Made by a program: the position numbers and the translations under genes. A model generated the notes under the pieces. That model saw only the letters and a list, made by a program, of their open reading frames with translations. It did no database searches and was not told the DNA's origin. Below, piece by piece: positions 7,136 through 13,756 of a DNA stretch of 18,649 nucleotides; the stretch's first letter is position 1, and each line of letters opens with the position of its first letter. This DNA is from JBBTVP01 sp038063175 (GTDB lineage: Bacteria; Patescibacteriota; Minisyncoccia; UBA6257; 1-14-0-10-40-38): the NCBI GenBank assembly GCA_038063175.1, contig JBBTVP010000045.1, forward strand, positions 1 to 18,649, written 5' to 3'.

Positions 7136-7401
7136 GCGCTTTTTGTGGGTAACCCAGTATTGTATCGAGTAATTAATAATTCTTTCTTATCTCTTCGCCA
7201 TTTCTTAAGTTGAATTTCCCGTTTTCTGGCATCGGCAAGTGTTTTGTATTCTTCAGAAAATACTAATCTAAATTCAGTTTTTGATTTTGTAAATTTAGCA
7301 CCTTGCTTTGTGTTGTGGTAGTAGAGGCGATTACCTAAATTTTCTGTTATGCCGACATAAAGATTCTCACGAGAATCTTTAATCATATAAACATAATACA
7401 T
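7129..7401 (-). CDS. GIY-YIG domain protein (UPF0213/YhbQ-like)
   Basis: 90 residues, the size of stand-alone single-domain GIY-YIG proteins. The core motif is YVYMIKD..ENLYVGIT (residues 3-19), followed by NLGNRLYYHN with the conserved Arg and His, and E51-type acidic residues in LVFSEEYKTLADA. The C-terminus KKWRRDKKELLI is usual for the family. Proteins of this type are putative structure-specific or mobile-element-related endonucleases, most of them uncharacterised. Its stop codon lies in the repeat at 7116-7135. A palindrome at 7409-7460 ends 8 nt before its ATG in the leader. Confidence 0.9.
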   Translation of the reverse strand: MYYVYMIKDSRENLYVGITENLGNRLYYHNTKQGAKFTKSKTEFRLVFSEEYKTLADARKREIQLKKWRRDKKELLITRYNTGLPTKSAA

Positions 7402-7408
7402 AAATTTT

Positions 7409-7460
7409 GTGCCCCTCGACTTATCGCCTGCGGTGAGCGCAGTCGAACCGCTCGGGGCAC
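7409..7460. repeat. nested palindrome upstream of the GIY-YIG gene
   Basis: Outer arms GTGCCCC (7409-7415) and GGGGCAC (7454-7460) enclose inner arms TCGACT (7416-7421) and AGTCGA (7441-7446). The TTCGACTGCGCTCA-type core on the minus strand resembles REP-like palindromes common in bacterial intergenic DNA. It would fold in the GIY-YIG mRNA leader. Confidence 0.6.
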
Positions 7461-7479
7461 TCGCCTCGTATTATCTTAT

Positions 7480-7555
7480 CGTGGCTTGCCAAGATTATCT
7501 TATAAATAAAAGTGGCTTGCCACGAGCGAGTTCCTCTAAATATAAATAAAGGAAC
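7480..7555. repeat. two adjacent hairpins with the same loop sequence
   Basis: GTGGCTTGCCA occurs at 7481-7491 and 7512-7522, and CGTGGC (7480-7485) can pair with GCCACG (7519-7524). GTTCCT (7530-7535) can pair with AGGAAC (7550-7555). Both loops contain TATAAATAAA (7501-7510 and 7541-7550). No gene is visible here. Confidence 0.5.
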
Positions 7556-7681
7556 GAGTCGAGTGGAGATGCGCGGTCGCTAACCGAATATATCCGGATG
7601 CTCGACCAATTGCTCACCTTTGAGCAGAGGTCGCGGATGGAGAGTTTAGCAGAGATGCTTACTCCCGCCGCTCCGGTGTGA
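7550..7681 (+). pseudogene. conserved gene tail, copy 1 (orphan C-terminal fragment)
   Basis: An open frame from 7550 to TGA 7679-7681 encodes SGDARSLTEYIRMLDQ, then LLTFEQRSRMESLAEML and TPAAPV. The copy at 12122-12241 is identical at the protein level except Met to Leu, although 16 bases differ. No start with a ribosome site exists; the first ATG is 7598 (27 aa). It looks like the conserved C-terminus of a larger helical protein whose body is missing. The promoter-module core downstream is degraded here (no TATACT). Confidence 0.6.
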
Positions 7682-7715
7682 ATTTTGAAGCAGAAGTTTG
7701 AGAACCTAGATTCTT

Positions 7716-8654
7716 CTATTTAATTTCTCTTACGGTAATCTCATACTTAGCAGCGCACCCGACAATACTCTTCTCGTTAGGCTTTACAGTAAAAAGAGAG
7801 CTTTGATTTCCTTTGAAACTCAGCTCAATCGTAAAAGCTTGCTTGTTTTCCAAGACATAATTCACTCCTTCAGGATAATGATGAGAAATTAATACAGGAT
7901 CTACTCCCGGAGCTAAATTTGAAATTTCTACTATATATTTCCTTCCTTTTTCTCCTTGGAACCCAAAACTATCAACATCTTCCCTTGAGTCGAGAATACG
8001 TTTGAATTTTTCTCCAAAACCGATCGTTGGTCTTTTCCCGATATTAATCGGCTTGTCCCCGAATTGACTTGCCGAATCAAGGTCGTCATCAATCTCTCCG
8101 TCATCTTCGGGGCATTGTAGTTTTCCTAGTAAGCCGAAATCCCCAGGTTTGTTGATGTTCGCTTCGATAAAATTATCTTTGCCATGAACCAACGTGGGGA
8201 ACAGTTCGCGATAGGTGGGGTTAGGATTGGAACTACATCGTGCAACAGTTAAGGTGTTTTCATCTAAGTGCTTTATTTCCTCGTCGCGATATCTAAAGAA
8301 CAATTTCGCTGCTGGGGAAAATGCGGTAGGTTCTGCGTTGGAAAAAGAGGATGCACCGAGCCTCACATTTTTTCTTGTTGGTTTCCATGGATCTTCCCAA
8401 GCACAACCCGTTGCCGGTTGGGGAAATAGATCTACAGTTACTTCTTCCGGAGTAATAAGGCCGAAATCGTTATATGAATAGTCGTGCGTGGCGAGAAACC
8501 AGTTTATGTCATTGATAGATAAGGAAGGAGGAGGCGATTCTGCGGGAGAGGGTTCGGAATAAGGTAGGTTACTTTTCTTTGCCAATGCATAGATAATTAA
8601 GAGCGTTAAAATGATTACTCCAACAGAAATTGGCAAAATTTGCGATCTTTTCAT
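7716..8654 (-). CDS. secreted or membrane-anchored protein with PPC-like C-terminal domain
   Basis: About 312 residues from ATG 8654 (MKRSQILPISVGVIILTLL; an in-frame GTG at 8675 is less likely). An N-terminal span at residues 5-26 is followed by a Pro/Ser-rich linker (SEPSPAESPPPS). The extracytoplasmic part has paired cysteines (ATGCAWEDPW, TVARCSSNP, GKLQCPEDD, VGCAAKYE). An acidic stretch, DDGEIDDDLDSAS, precedes a domain with DSREDVDSFGFQGEKGRKYIVEI, which resembles bacterial pre-peptidase C-terminal (PPC) beta-sandwich domains. No catalytic domain is recognised. It stands alone, between mosaic repeats on both sides. Confidence 0.8.
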   Translation of the reverse strand: MKRSQILPISVGVIILTLLIIYALAKKSNLPYSEPSPAESPPPSLSINDINWFLATHDYSYNDFGLITPEEVTVDLFPQPATGCAWEDPWKPTRKNVRLGASSFSNAEPTAFSPAAKLFFRYRDEEIKHLDENTLTVARCSSNPNPTYRELFPTLVHGKDNFIEANINKPGDFGLLGKLQCPEDDGEIDDDLDSASQFGDKPINIGKRPTIGFGEKFKRILDSREDVDSFGFQGEKGRKYIVEISNLAPGVDPVLISHHYPEGVNYVLENKQAFTIELSFKGNQSSLFTVKPNEKSIVGCAAKYEITVREIK

Positions 8655-8677
8655 AAAGCAGTTTAATACTATCACAG

Positions 8678-8704
8678 ATGTTTACTCCGGCCGCTCCGGT
8701 GTGA
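8678..8704 (+). pseudogene. conserved gene tail, copy 3 (last 8 codons only)
   Basis: ATG-to-TGA reads MFTPAAPV, the end of the tail seen at 7681 and 12241. The following bases continue the same repeat into the promoter module. Only the last few codons of the former gene remain. Confidence 0.6.
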
Positions 8705-8728
8705 ATTCCGGAGCAGAAGTCATATACT
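8700..8728 (+). promoter_or_regulatory. conserved promoter module upstream of zinc-ribbon copy 2
   Basis: The -10 hexamer TATACT (8723-8728) lies 7 nt before the ATG at 8736. TGTGAA at 8700-8705, 17 bp upstream, is a poor -35 match but is conserved in the 12237 copy. No Shine-Dalgarno is present, so the mRNA is probably leaderless. Confidence 0.6.
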
Positions 8729-8735
8729 TGTTTTA

Positions 8736-10523
8736 ATGACTTCTGAAACCCGAAAATGCCAGAGTTGCGAACATGATTTTTCGGTAGAACCGGAGGATTT
8801 TCGTTTTTACGAAAAGATCGGAGTTCCACCGCCTACTTTTTGTCCAGAGTGTCGCAACATTCGTCGTCTCGCATGGCGCGAAGAAAAGAAACTTTACCAT
8901 GGCACTTGTAAACTGTGCGGCAAATCCACGTTGAGCGTCTATGCTCCCGGAGGTCCATTTACGATTTACTGTCGTTCATGTTGGGTTTCAGATAAGTGGG
9001 ATCCGATGGATTATGGGAGGGAATATGATTTTTCGAAACCATTTTTCCTTCAATACCGTGAGCTCATGGAAGCAGTGCCGCGATCGGCACTTACCGGAGT
9101 AAATGTGATCAATAGCGAATACACACATGCTTCGATCAATTTAAAGAATTGCTACCTTCTTTTCTGGAGCGTTCTCTCGGAAGATTCTCAATATGGTTCT
9201 ACGCTTCTCTTTGCACAAAATACCTTCGATTCCTTTACGACGGATAATTCCGATCATGCGTATGAAGCCCTGCATTCCGATCGTCTCTATCGAGTGAGTT
9301 TTGTATATTTCTCGCAAGAATGTGTCGAAAGTTCGTTTCTTCTTGATTGCGTTGGATGCACCTACTGCTTCGGATGTATAAATTTGCGTAAGCAAAAATA
9401 TAGGATTTTTAATGAGCAGCTTAGCAAGGAGGAATACCACGAGCGAATAAAATACTGGGATTTAGGAAGTTATAAGCGACTCGAGGAAGCGAAAGAAAAA
9501 TTCAAGAAGCTTTACCTCTCTTTGCCGCATCGTTACGCCTTTATCACGAACGCATCGCGGGTGAGTGGAGATATTATCCGTGACACGAAGGATTGTGAGA
9601 ATTGCTTCACCACGCTCAAAGGAATCGAGAAGTGCAAGCATGTTTTCTTCGGCGGCCTCAATCTCAAAGACAGCTACGATGTCGTGCTAGGTGGTGATCT
9701 TTCGGAATTGTTGTATGAAACAGTCGGCGTGACGAAGGCGCAGCGCACCCTGTTTTCTGCAGGAAGCGGAGGGGGAACTGATGTTCAATATGCGAACTAT
9801 ACTTCTGATTCCCATAATGTTTTTGGTTGTATTGGGCTAAAAAATAAGCAGTGGTGCATTTTGAACAAACAATACGACAAAGAAACCTTTCAGAAGCTGA
9901 AAGCGAAAATCATTGCGCACATGAACGAAATGCCTTTCACGGATAAGCGTGGTCGTGTTTACCGGTATGGCGAATACTTCCCAGTAGAGATTTCCGCCTT
10001 TGCCTATAACGAGTCGCTAGCATTTACCTGGTATCCCAAGACAAAGGAACAAGTGCTGCAAGAAGGATGGCGCTGGCAGGAGATAGAGGAAGGTAGTTAC
10101 GAAATCACAAAAAATGCAGCAGAATTGCCGGATCATATCCAAGAGGTTTCAGATTCTGTTCTGAATGATGTTATTGGTTGCCTCCATGAAGGAATCTGCG
10201 CTCAGCGTTGCACGAAAGCATTTCGTCTTACGAAAGAAGAACTATCGTTTTATCGGGACATGAATCTTGCTTTGCCGCGTCTCTGCCCGAATTGTCGGTA
10301 TGCGGACCGCCTGTCGTGGCGTAACGGATTTAATCTTTATGAGAGATCATGTATGTGCAAAGGTGAGAAAAGTGAGGTGAGCCACATTCAGATTCAATAC
10401 GCGAACGACTCAAAGCATTTTCACGAAAACGATGCGTGTCCGAATACTTTTCAAACGACTTTTGCAATAGAGCGGCCGGAGATTATCTATTGTGACCAGT
10501 GTTATAAAGCGGAATTCGTATGA
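8736..10523 (+). CDS. large Cys-rich multi-zinc-ribbon protein, copy 2 (intact)
   Basis: 595 residues, intact. It has three zinc-ribbon-like sites: CQSC (8-11) with CPECR (36-39); CKLC (57-60) with CRSC (78-81); and a C-terminal set (CPNCR, CMC, ACPNTF, YCDQCYK). Between them is a Cys/Asn-rich region with short repeated strands (NCYLLFWS, SSFLLDCVGCTYCFGCINL, VFGCIGLKNKQWCILNKQY), which could be a beta-helix-like stack. No known catalytic motif or membrane segment is visible. It is cytoplasmic and presumably binds several metal ions. Family function is unknown; nucleic acid or protein binding is inference only. It is transcribed alone from a leaderless-type promoter. A homolog lies at 1987-3768. 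Confidence 0.88.
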   Translation: MTSETRKCQSCEHDFSVEPEDFRFYEKIGVPPPTFCPECRNIRRLAWREEKKLYHGTCKLCGKSTLSVYAPGGPFTIYCRSCWVSDKWDPMDYGREYDFSKPFFLQYRELMEAVPRSALTGVNVINSEYTHASINLKNCYLLFWSVLSEDSQYGSTLLFAQNTFDSFTTDNSDHAYEALHSDRLYRVSFVYFSQECVESSFLLDCVGCTYCFGCINLRKQKYRIFNEQLSKEEYHERIKYWDLGSYKRLEEAKEKFKKLYLSLPHRYAFITNASRVSGDIIRDTKDCENCFTTLKGIEKCKHVFFGGLNLKDSYDVVLGGDLSELLYETVGVTKAQRTLFSAGSGGGTDVQYANYTSDSHNVFGCIGLKNKQWCILNKQYDKETFQKLKAKIIAHMNEMPFTDKRGRVYRYGEYFPVEISAFAYNESLAFTWYPKTKEQVLQEGWRWQEIEEGSYEITKNAAELPDHIQEVSDSVLNDVIGCLHEGICAQRCTKAFRLTKEELSFYRDMNLALPRLCPNCRYADRLSWRNGFNLYERSCMCKGEKSEVSHIQIQYANDSKHFHENDACPNTFQTTFAIERPEIIYCDQCYKAEFV

Positions 10524-10629
10524 ACAAATTACGAAGACTAAAGAATTTGCTTTATCTTATCCCTTTTCTTATGAGGGTAGTTCAATTTCGTGTGCGGATA
10601 TTTATGCACAAAATCTTTAGTGGTCGCAA

Positions 10630-10671
10630 ATGATCTACTGCGAGCAGTGTTACTAGGCGGAGGTGGTGTAA
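10630..10671 (+). pseudogene. 3' remnant of a third zinc-ribbon gene
   Basis: The frame reads MIYCEQCY, then TAG (10654-10656), then AEVV and TAA. This matches the end of the intact protein (IIYCDQCYKAEFV), with the amber replacing Lys. The 107 nt between the intact gene and this remnant contain no gene. A leftover from a tandem duplication or recombination is the simplest explanation. Confidence 0.6.
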
Positions 10672-10674
10672 TTC

Positions 10675-11331
10675 CTATAGCTTCAACCATTTTCCTTCGC
10701 TTACCACTTCAACTTTTCCATCTACAACTTTGAGCGCCGATTGATCGTCAATCGCATACAGGGGTGCGTTCAATCCTTTCGCTACTTCTCGTAAATACTT
10801 CTCATTTGCATGAGGGAAATGCGGAGAGTTGAAGTGAGGACGAGTATAAAAGTTTACGAGGTGAAGAGCATCTTCGCTCTTGTATCCAAATTCTTCTTCG
10901 TAGTAAATCATTTTGTCTTTGTTGCTTAACGCGAGGGTGGGATTGGTCACAATACTACCCGCGCTAATGCCTGCCCATACCCTTGTTTTAAGGAGCTGAG
11001 GAAGAACATCTATCAGACCAGATTCTTTTATCCAGCGCATGAGGTGAGAAGTATTTCCGCCCGAAAAAAAGAGAACATCTGCACTTTCTAAGCGAGGTAG
11101 CCAAGCGTGTTTCGGTAAAGCAGAGATGTCAACAATATCAATGCTTTTTAGGTTCTGTTTCTTAAGGTTTTGAAGATCGTTGATAAACCATCCCTTATCT
11201 CCACCTCCGACATTCATAGCGGTAGGGATAAAGGCAATGGTAGTTTCGGAAGGTTGTTTGCCGACCAATTCAAATAATGCCTTAGCGATGGACTGGTTAG
11301 AAAGGCCGTTTGAGGTAAGGAGAAGTTTCAT
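10675..11331 (-). CDS. pepE: peptidase E (family S51 dipeptidase)
   Basis: 218 residues. It has FFSGGNTSHLMRWI (about residues 88-101), the nucleophile motif GISAGS (Ser123) and the His motif RPHFNSPHF (His165 region), with a class I glutamine amidotransferase-like fold. Family members cleave Asp-X dipeptides in the cytoplasm; related members are cyanophycinases or putative amidases, so the substrate is a family-level inference. The start at 11331 follows an A/T-rich leader without a Shine-Dalgarno. Upstream on the same strand is paralog B, whose 3' flank repeat lies in the intergenic gap. Confidence 0.87.
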   Translation of the reverse strand: MKLLLTSNGLSNQSIAKALFELVGKQPSETTIAFIPTAMNVGGGDKGWFINDLQNLKKQNLKSIDIVDISALPKHAWLPRLESADVLFFSGGNTSHLMRWIKESGLIDVLPQLLKTRVWAGISAGSIVTNPTLALSNKDKMIYYEEEFGYKSEDALHLVNFYTRPHFNSPHFPHANEKYLREVAKGLNAPLYAIDDQSALKVVDGKVEVVSEGKWLKL

Positions 11332-11363
11332 TTAAATTATTTTTATTTATCTTCTTGCGTGAG

Positions 11364-11383
11364 GTCGTGGAGAATGAAGGTGG
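11364..11383. repeat. 3' flank repeat of paralog B
   Basis: Same 20-nt block as 6568-6587, with one substitution. It begins directly after the stop codon of paralog B and lies upstream of peptidase E. Confidence 0.7.
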
Positions 11384-11926
11384 TTATTTTGCTCGATGTC
11401 TTTCAGAAGCAATGTAGCCCGCCGTTTCTTTTAGTTGCTCCCATCCTTTTGCGGAGAGTAGCCATTTTCTCCCTTTTGTATCCATCACCCACAGTCGGCA
11501 AATTTCATCTTTTTGAATTCTTTCTAAAAAATTTTGTTTAGCATTTGAAATGCTAGAAAAAATCTCATAGGGTTGGACCACTTTTGGTAGTCCATCCACC
11601 GCCATAAAAAGTTTTCCGCCGTTTCTCAGCTTGCCTCCTACGCTGGCTAAGCCGATAGGTCTACGCCCAATATTCGTTATTGTCAGGAGAACGCCTGGAT
11701 TATCAAATTTATGATCGGAGAGACTTCCCGCGGGAGCAAAAAGAGCAGTTCTCGTGTCTTTAATATTTCCTATCTCGCCAAAAGCAATCGAAAATTCAAC
11801 CGCCACTTTATCCATTACAAGATCCCTTATAATATTCCAAGCGAACGCACCTATTGCGGTAATCAAGGCAAAAACCGAGATTATGTCGGAATAAGAAACT
11901 TCATTCATAAAATTTATTATTTTCAT
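11384..11926 (-). CDS. membrane-anchored protein of unknown function (paralog B)
   Basis: 180 residues, or 174 if ATG 11908 is used (MNEVSYSDIISVF). One N-terminal span (ISVFALITAIGAFAWNII) is followed by the same domain as paralog A: FSIAFGEIGNIKD, FAPAGSLSDHKFDNPG, VLLTITNIGRRPIGLASVGG, QPYEIFSSISNA and LWVMDTKGRKWLLS. Divergence is spread throughout with key blocks kept, consistent with old functional paralogs. The structured element at 11949-12072 lies 22 nt upstream and could be its leader. Confidence 0.8.
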   Translation of the reverse strand: MKIINFMNEVSYSDIISVFALITAIGAFAWNIIRDLVMDKVAVEFSIAFGEIGNIKDTRTALFAPAGSLSDHKFDNPGVLLTITNIGRRPIGLASVGGKLRNGGKLFMAVDGLPKVVQPYEIFSSISNAKQNFLERIQKDEICRLWVMDTKGRKWLLSAKGWEQLKETAGYIASERHRAK

Positions 11927-11948
11927 GGATTTTAGAGTTTGTAATTCA

Positions 11949-12072
11949 GAAGTGGGGGAATCTCACGCGCTCACTAGCGTTCGCTTTTCAGAACCCACGG
12001 TTCTGAATAATCTCCTCCACGGGAGGAATACCTTTCCTCCCGACCCCTCCTCTCAGTTCGATTCGCCACCAC
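11949..12072. ncRNA. structured repeat element, copy B (possible ncRNA or att-like remnant)
   Basis: About 124 bp, similar to 14456-14589. Internal hairpins are a perfect 9-bp stem with 3-nt loop at 11987-12007 (identical in both copies) and a 9-bp stem 12020-12028 with 12034-12042, whose sequence differs from copy C but still pairs. The ends can pair: AGTGGGGGAATC with GATTCGCCACCACT, allowing two bulges. The ends resemble the ssrA 3' end (GTTCGATTCCCACCACT) and its complement. A terminator follows on the plus strand; on the minus strand it would be the leader of paralog B. Strand and function are undecided. Confidence 0.5.
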
Positions 12073-12078
12073 TATAGA

Positions 12079-12117
12079 AACAAAAACAACCTACCACAAG
12101 GGTAGGTCATTTTTGTT
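12079..12117. terminator. bidirectional terminator-like hairpin
   Basis: Inner stem 12089-12095 with 12101-12107 (7 bp, 5-nt loop) and outer A/T stem 12079-12086 with 12110-12117, giving a T-run on the plus strand and on the minus strand. It directly follows element B on the plus strand. Confidence 0.65.
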
Positions 12118-12121
12118 CTGC

Positions 12122-12241
12122 AGTGGAGATGCGCGGTCGCTAACGGAATATATACGGATGCTCGACCAGTTACTTACGTTCGAGCAAAGGTCACGATTGG
12201 AAAGTTTGGCGGAAATGCTTACTCCTGCCGCTCCGGTGTGA
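12122..12241 (+). pseudogene. conserved gene tail, copy 2 (orphan C-terminal fragment)
   Basis: Encodes SGDARSLTEYIRMLDQ, then LLTFEQRSRLESLAEML and TPAAPV, to TGA 12239-12241. Against 7562-7681, 16 bases differ, 15 of them synonymous. The first in-frame ATG is 12158. The fragment sits between the terminator at 12117 and the promoter module of the NUDIX gene. Confidence 0.6.
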
Positions 12242-12265
12242 ATTTGGGAGCAGAAGTCATATACT
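12237..12265 (+). promoter_or_regulatory. conserved promoter module upstream of the NUDIX gene
   Basis: TATACT at 12260-12265 lies 7 nt before the ATG at 12273, and TGTGAA at 12237-12242 is 17 bp upstream. Spacing is identical to the 8736 gene. There is no Shine-Dalgarno site. Confidence 0.6.
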
Positions 12266-12272
12266 GGATTCG

Positions 12273-12830
12273 ATGACTCAAGACAGAGGCGGATGGACTA
12301 CTAAAAAATCGGAGCAGAAATATAAGAACCATTGGATTGAGGTAGTGGAAGATGCGGTTATAAACGACAAGGGCAAAGAGCTTATCTATGGCGTAGTAAA
12401 GATTGTAAAAGGCTCCTGCGTGCTTCCTCTCGATGATGCGGGATATGTGTATCTTGCAAGGCAATTTCGTTACGGTCTTGGTGACTTCAGCACTGAAGGG
12501 CCTGGCGGCGGCTTCGACGAAGGGGATAGTCCGCTCGTAACTGCCAAGCGAGAATTGAAAGAGGAGCTTGGTATTTCTCCAAAAGAGTGGATTGATTTAG
12601 GACACGTAAATCCGCTTACCGGAGTCATAAAGCATACTGAATATCTCTTTCTTGCACGAGGATTTGAAGCACCGAAACAAATTCCACAGTCGAAAGAAGA
12701 AACGATAGAGCGCGTTCGTATTCCGTTGCATGAAGCTGCCCAAATGGTTATGGATTCAAAAATCACTCACGCGCCAAGTGCTGTTCTTATTCTAAAGGCG
12801 CAAAAATATCTAGCGGCGGAGGTGGTATGA
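12273..12830 (+). CDS. NUDIX hydrolase, ADP-ribose pyrophosphatase-like
   Basis: 185 residues, close to ADP-ribose pyrophosphatases. Upstream of the box, VLPLDDAGYVYLARQFRYGLG matches the ADPRase strand and substrate region. The NUDIX box GGFDEGDSPLVTAKRELKEELGI (about residues 79-101) keeps REL-x-EE-x-GI, with Asp at the usual first Glu position. It probably hydrolyses ADP-ribose or a sugar nucleotide to AMP plus a sugar phosphate using Mg2+. It is monocistronic, with the leaderless-type promoter shared with the zinc-ribbon genes and a terminator just past its TGA. Confidence 0.9.
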   Translation: MTQDRGGWTTKKSEQKYKNHWIEVVEDAVINDKGKELIYGVVKIVKGSCVLPLDDAGYVYLARQFRYGLGDFSTEGPGGGFDEGDSPLVTAKRELKEELGISPKEWIDLGHVNPLTGVIKHTEYLFLARGFEAPKQIPQSKEETIERVRIPLHEAAQMVMDSKITHAPSAVLILKAQKYLAAEVV

Positions 12831-12833
12831 AAA

Positions 12834-12871
12834 AAAGAGCCGCCTAGCAATCTAGGCGACCCTGTTTTATT
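12834..12871. terminator. bidirectional terminator between NUDIX and NlpC/P60 genes
   Basis: A 7-bp stem (12841-12847 with 12852-12858) has a CAAT loop. On the minus strand it is followed by CTCTTTTTTT, a strong T-run ending the NlpC/P60 transcript; on the plus strand a weaker GTTTTATTT follows the NUDIX gene. Confidence 0.8.
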
Positions 12872-13478
12872 TGGAACATGACTGGAGGACGATCCATCTG
12901 ATGTCGTCCGCGGTTTCTACTTCTCTGTCTGACGGCGTCTCGAGAGTAAGAACCTCTACATCATTCGGGATGTAGCGTCTTGCTCCACGGAACTTGTTAG
13001 GTTGAGCGAACGCCTCAATCGAAGTTTCTACTACATTTTCTCTTCGGTTCGCGGCATGGATCACGGTATTCTCGCCTGTGGCTATGCCAACGTGGCCAAC
13101 GCCATTTTCAGAATCATCGTAGTAGTAATCAATGTAGCCCGAGGCAAAAACGAGATCGCCAGGAACGAGCTCATCAATCTTTACCTCTTCGCCCAGCTCA
13201 CGTTGTTGGATTGATCGTCGTGGCAACCAGATGCCACGCTCTCCGTAAAGCCACTTCGTAAAGCTTGAGCAATCGACGATTGCAGGAGCCTCGGAGGGTC
13301 GTGCGTTGCGTCGGTATTTAGATCTAGCGATGCAGCGTCGAGCGACCGCGACAATGTCAATTTCCACTACGCTAAACCCTTTCTTGCTCAATATAGCGAG
13401 GGCTTCTTCGCGTGAGATGGGTAGGTCGAGAGAATCAATAGCAACCGCGCATCGATTTCCGACAGCTCGGTATTCCAT
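12867..13478 (-). CDS. NlpC/P60-like cysteine hydrolase
   Basis: 203 residues. The catalytic triad pattern is visible: Cys70 in IVDCSSFTKWLYGERGI, His129 in NGVGHVGIATGEN and His141 in VIHAANRR. ELVPGDLVFA is the typical strand before the His. The family cleaves peptide bonds such as gamma-D-Glu-mDAP in peptidoglycan. There is no signal peptide, so the protein is cytoplasmic or released by other means; a non-wall amide substrate is possible. An AAGGA-like site lies about 9 nt before the ATG at 13478. Two hairpins at 13514-13569 lie in the upstream region. Confidence 0.88.
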   Translation of the reverse strand: MEYRAVGNRCAVAIDSLDLPISREEALAILSKKGFSVVEIDIVAVARRCIARSKYRRNARPSEAPAIVDCSSFTKWLYGERGIWLPRRSIQQRELGEEVKIDELVPGDLVFASGYIDYYYDDSENGVGHVGIATGENTVIHAANRRENVVETSIEAFAQPNKFRGARRYIPNDVEVLTLETPSDREVETADDIRWIVLQSCSK

Positions 13479-13513
13479 CCTTCATTTTCCTTTTATGGTT
13501 GAATGTGAAAGAA

Positions 13514-13546
13514 CAGTAAAAAAATCTGCCCCAGCAGGGCAGATTT
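13514..13546 (-). terminator. terminator-like hairpin upstream of the NlpC/P60 gene
   Basis: A perfect 10-bp stem (13522-13531 with 13537-13546) and 5-nt loop are followed on the minus strand by a run of seven T. It could end transcription from the region above, or act as an attenuator in the NlpC/P60 leader. Confidence 0.7.
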
Positions 13547-13548
13547 CG

Positions 13549-13569
13549 AGGCTTTGCACGTCAAAGCCT
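13549..13569. repeat. second hairpin beside the terminator
   Basis: AGGCTTTG (13549-13556) pairs with CAAAGCCT (13562-13569) across a 5-nt loop. There is no T-run. Together with the terminator stem it makes a two-hairpin structure. Confidence 0.5.
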
Positions 13570-13687
13570 GCCCTCTAGGTCAGACGAGAGATTTGAAAAG
13601 CAATGAAGCTGGACCAGGTTTTTGTTCGGCGATTGTGAAGCATGATTTTATTCGGAGAGTTTACTATAAAAGGATTTAGTCTTGCAA

Positions 13688-13735
13688 CTAAGAAAGGAGA
13701 ACGTCGTCGATGTCGAAGATGACTGCTTTAATCGT
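13688..13735 (-). pseudogene. fragment of a HAD-phosphatase gene start
   Basis: Reads TIKAVIFDIDDVLLS then TAG. The first ten residues match the HAD gene start at 6041 (MIKAVIFDID), with ACG in place of ATG. Only motif I survives; the sequence then diverges and stops. Confidence 0.65.
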
Positions 13736-13756
13736 TGCAAAAAAATTAAGCGACTG

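Noticed and set aside
7409..7560. CRISPR array
   Set aside because: Repeats are few, short and palindromic without regular spacers, and no cas genes are present.
12806..12830. NUDIX gene end resembling the zinc-ribbon remnant tail (GCGGAGGTGGT)
   Set aside because: An 11-nt match in a G-rich gene end, with an encoded AEVV in both; too short to claim recombination.
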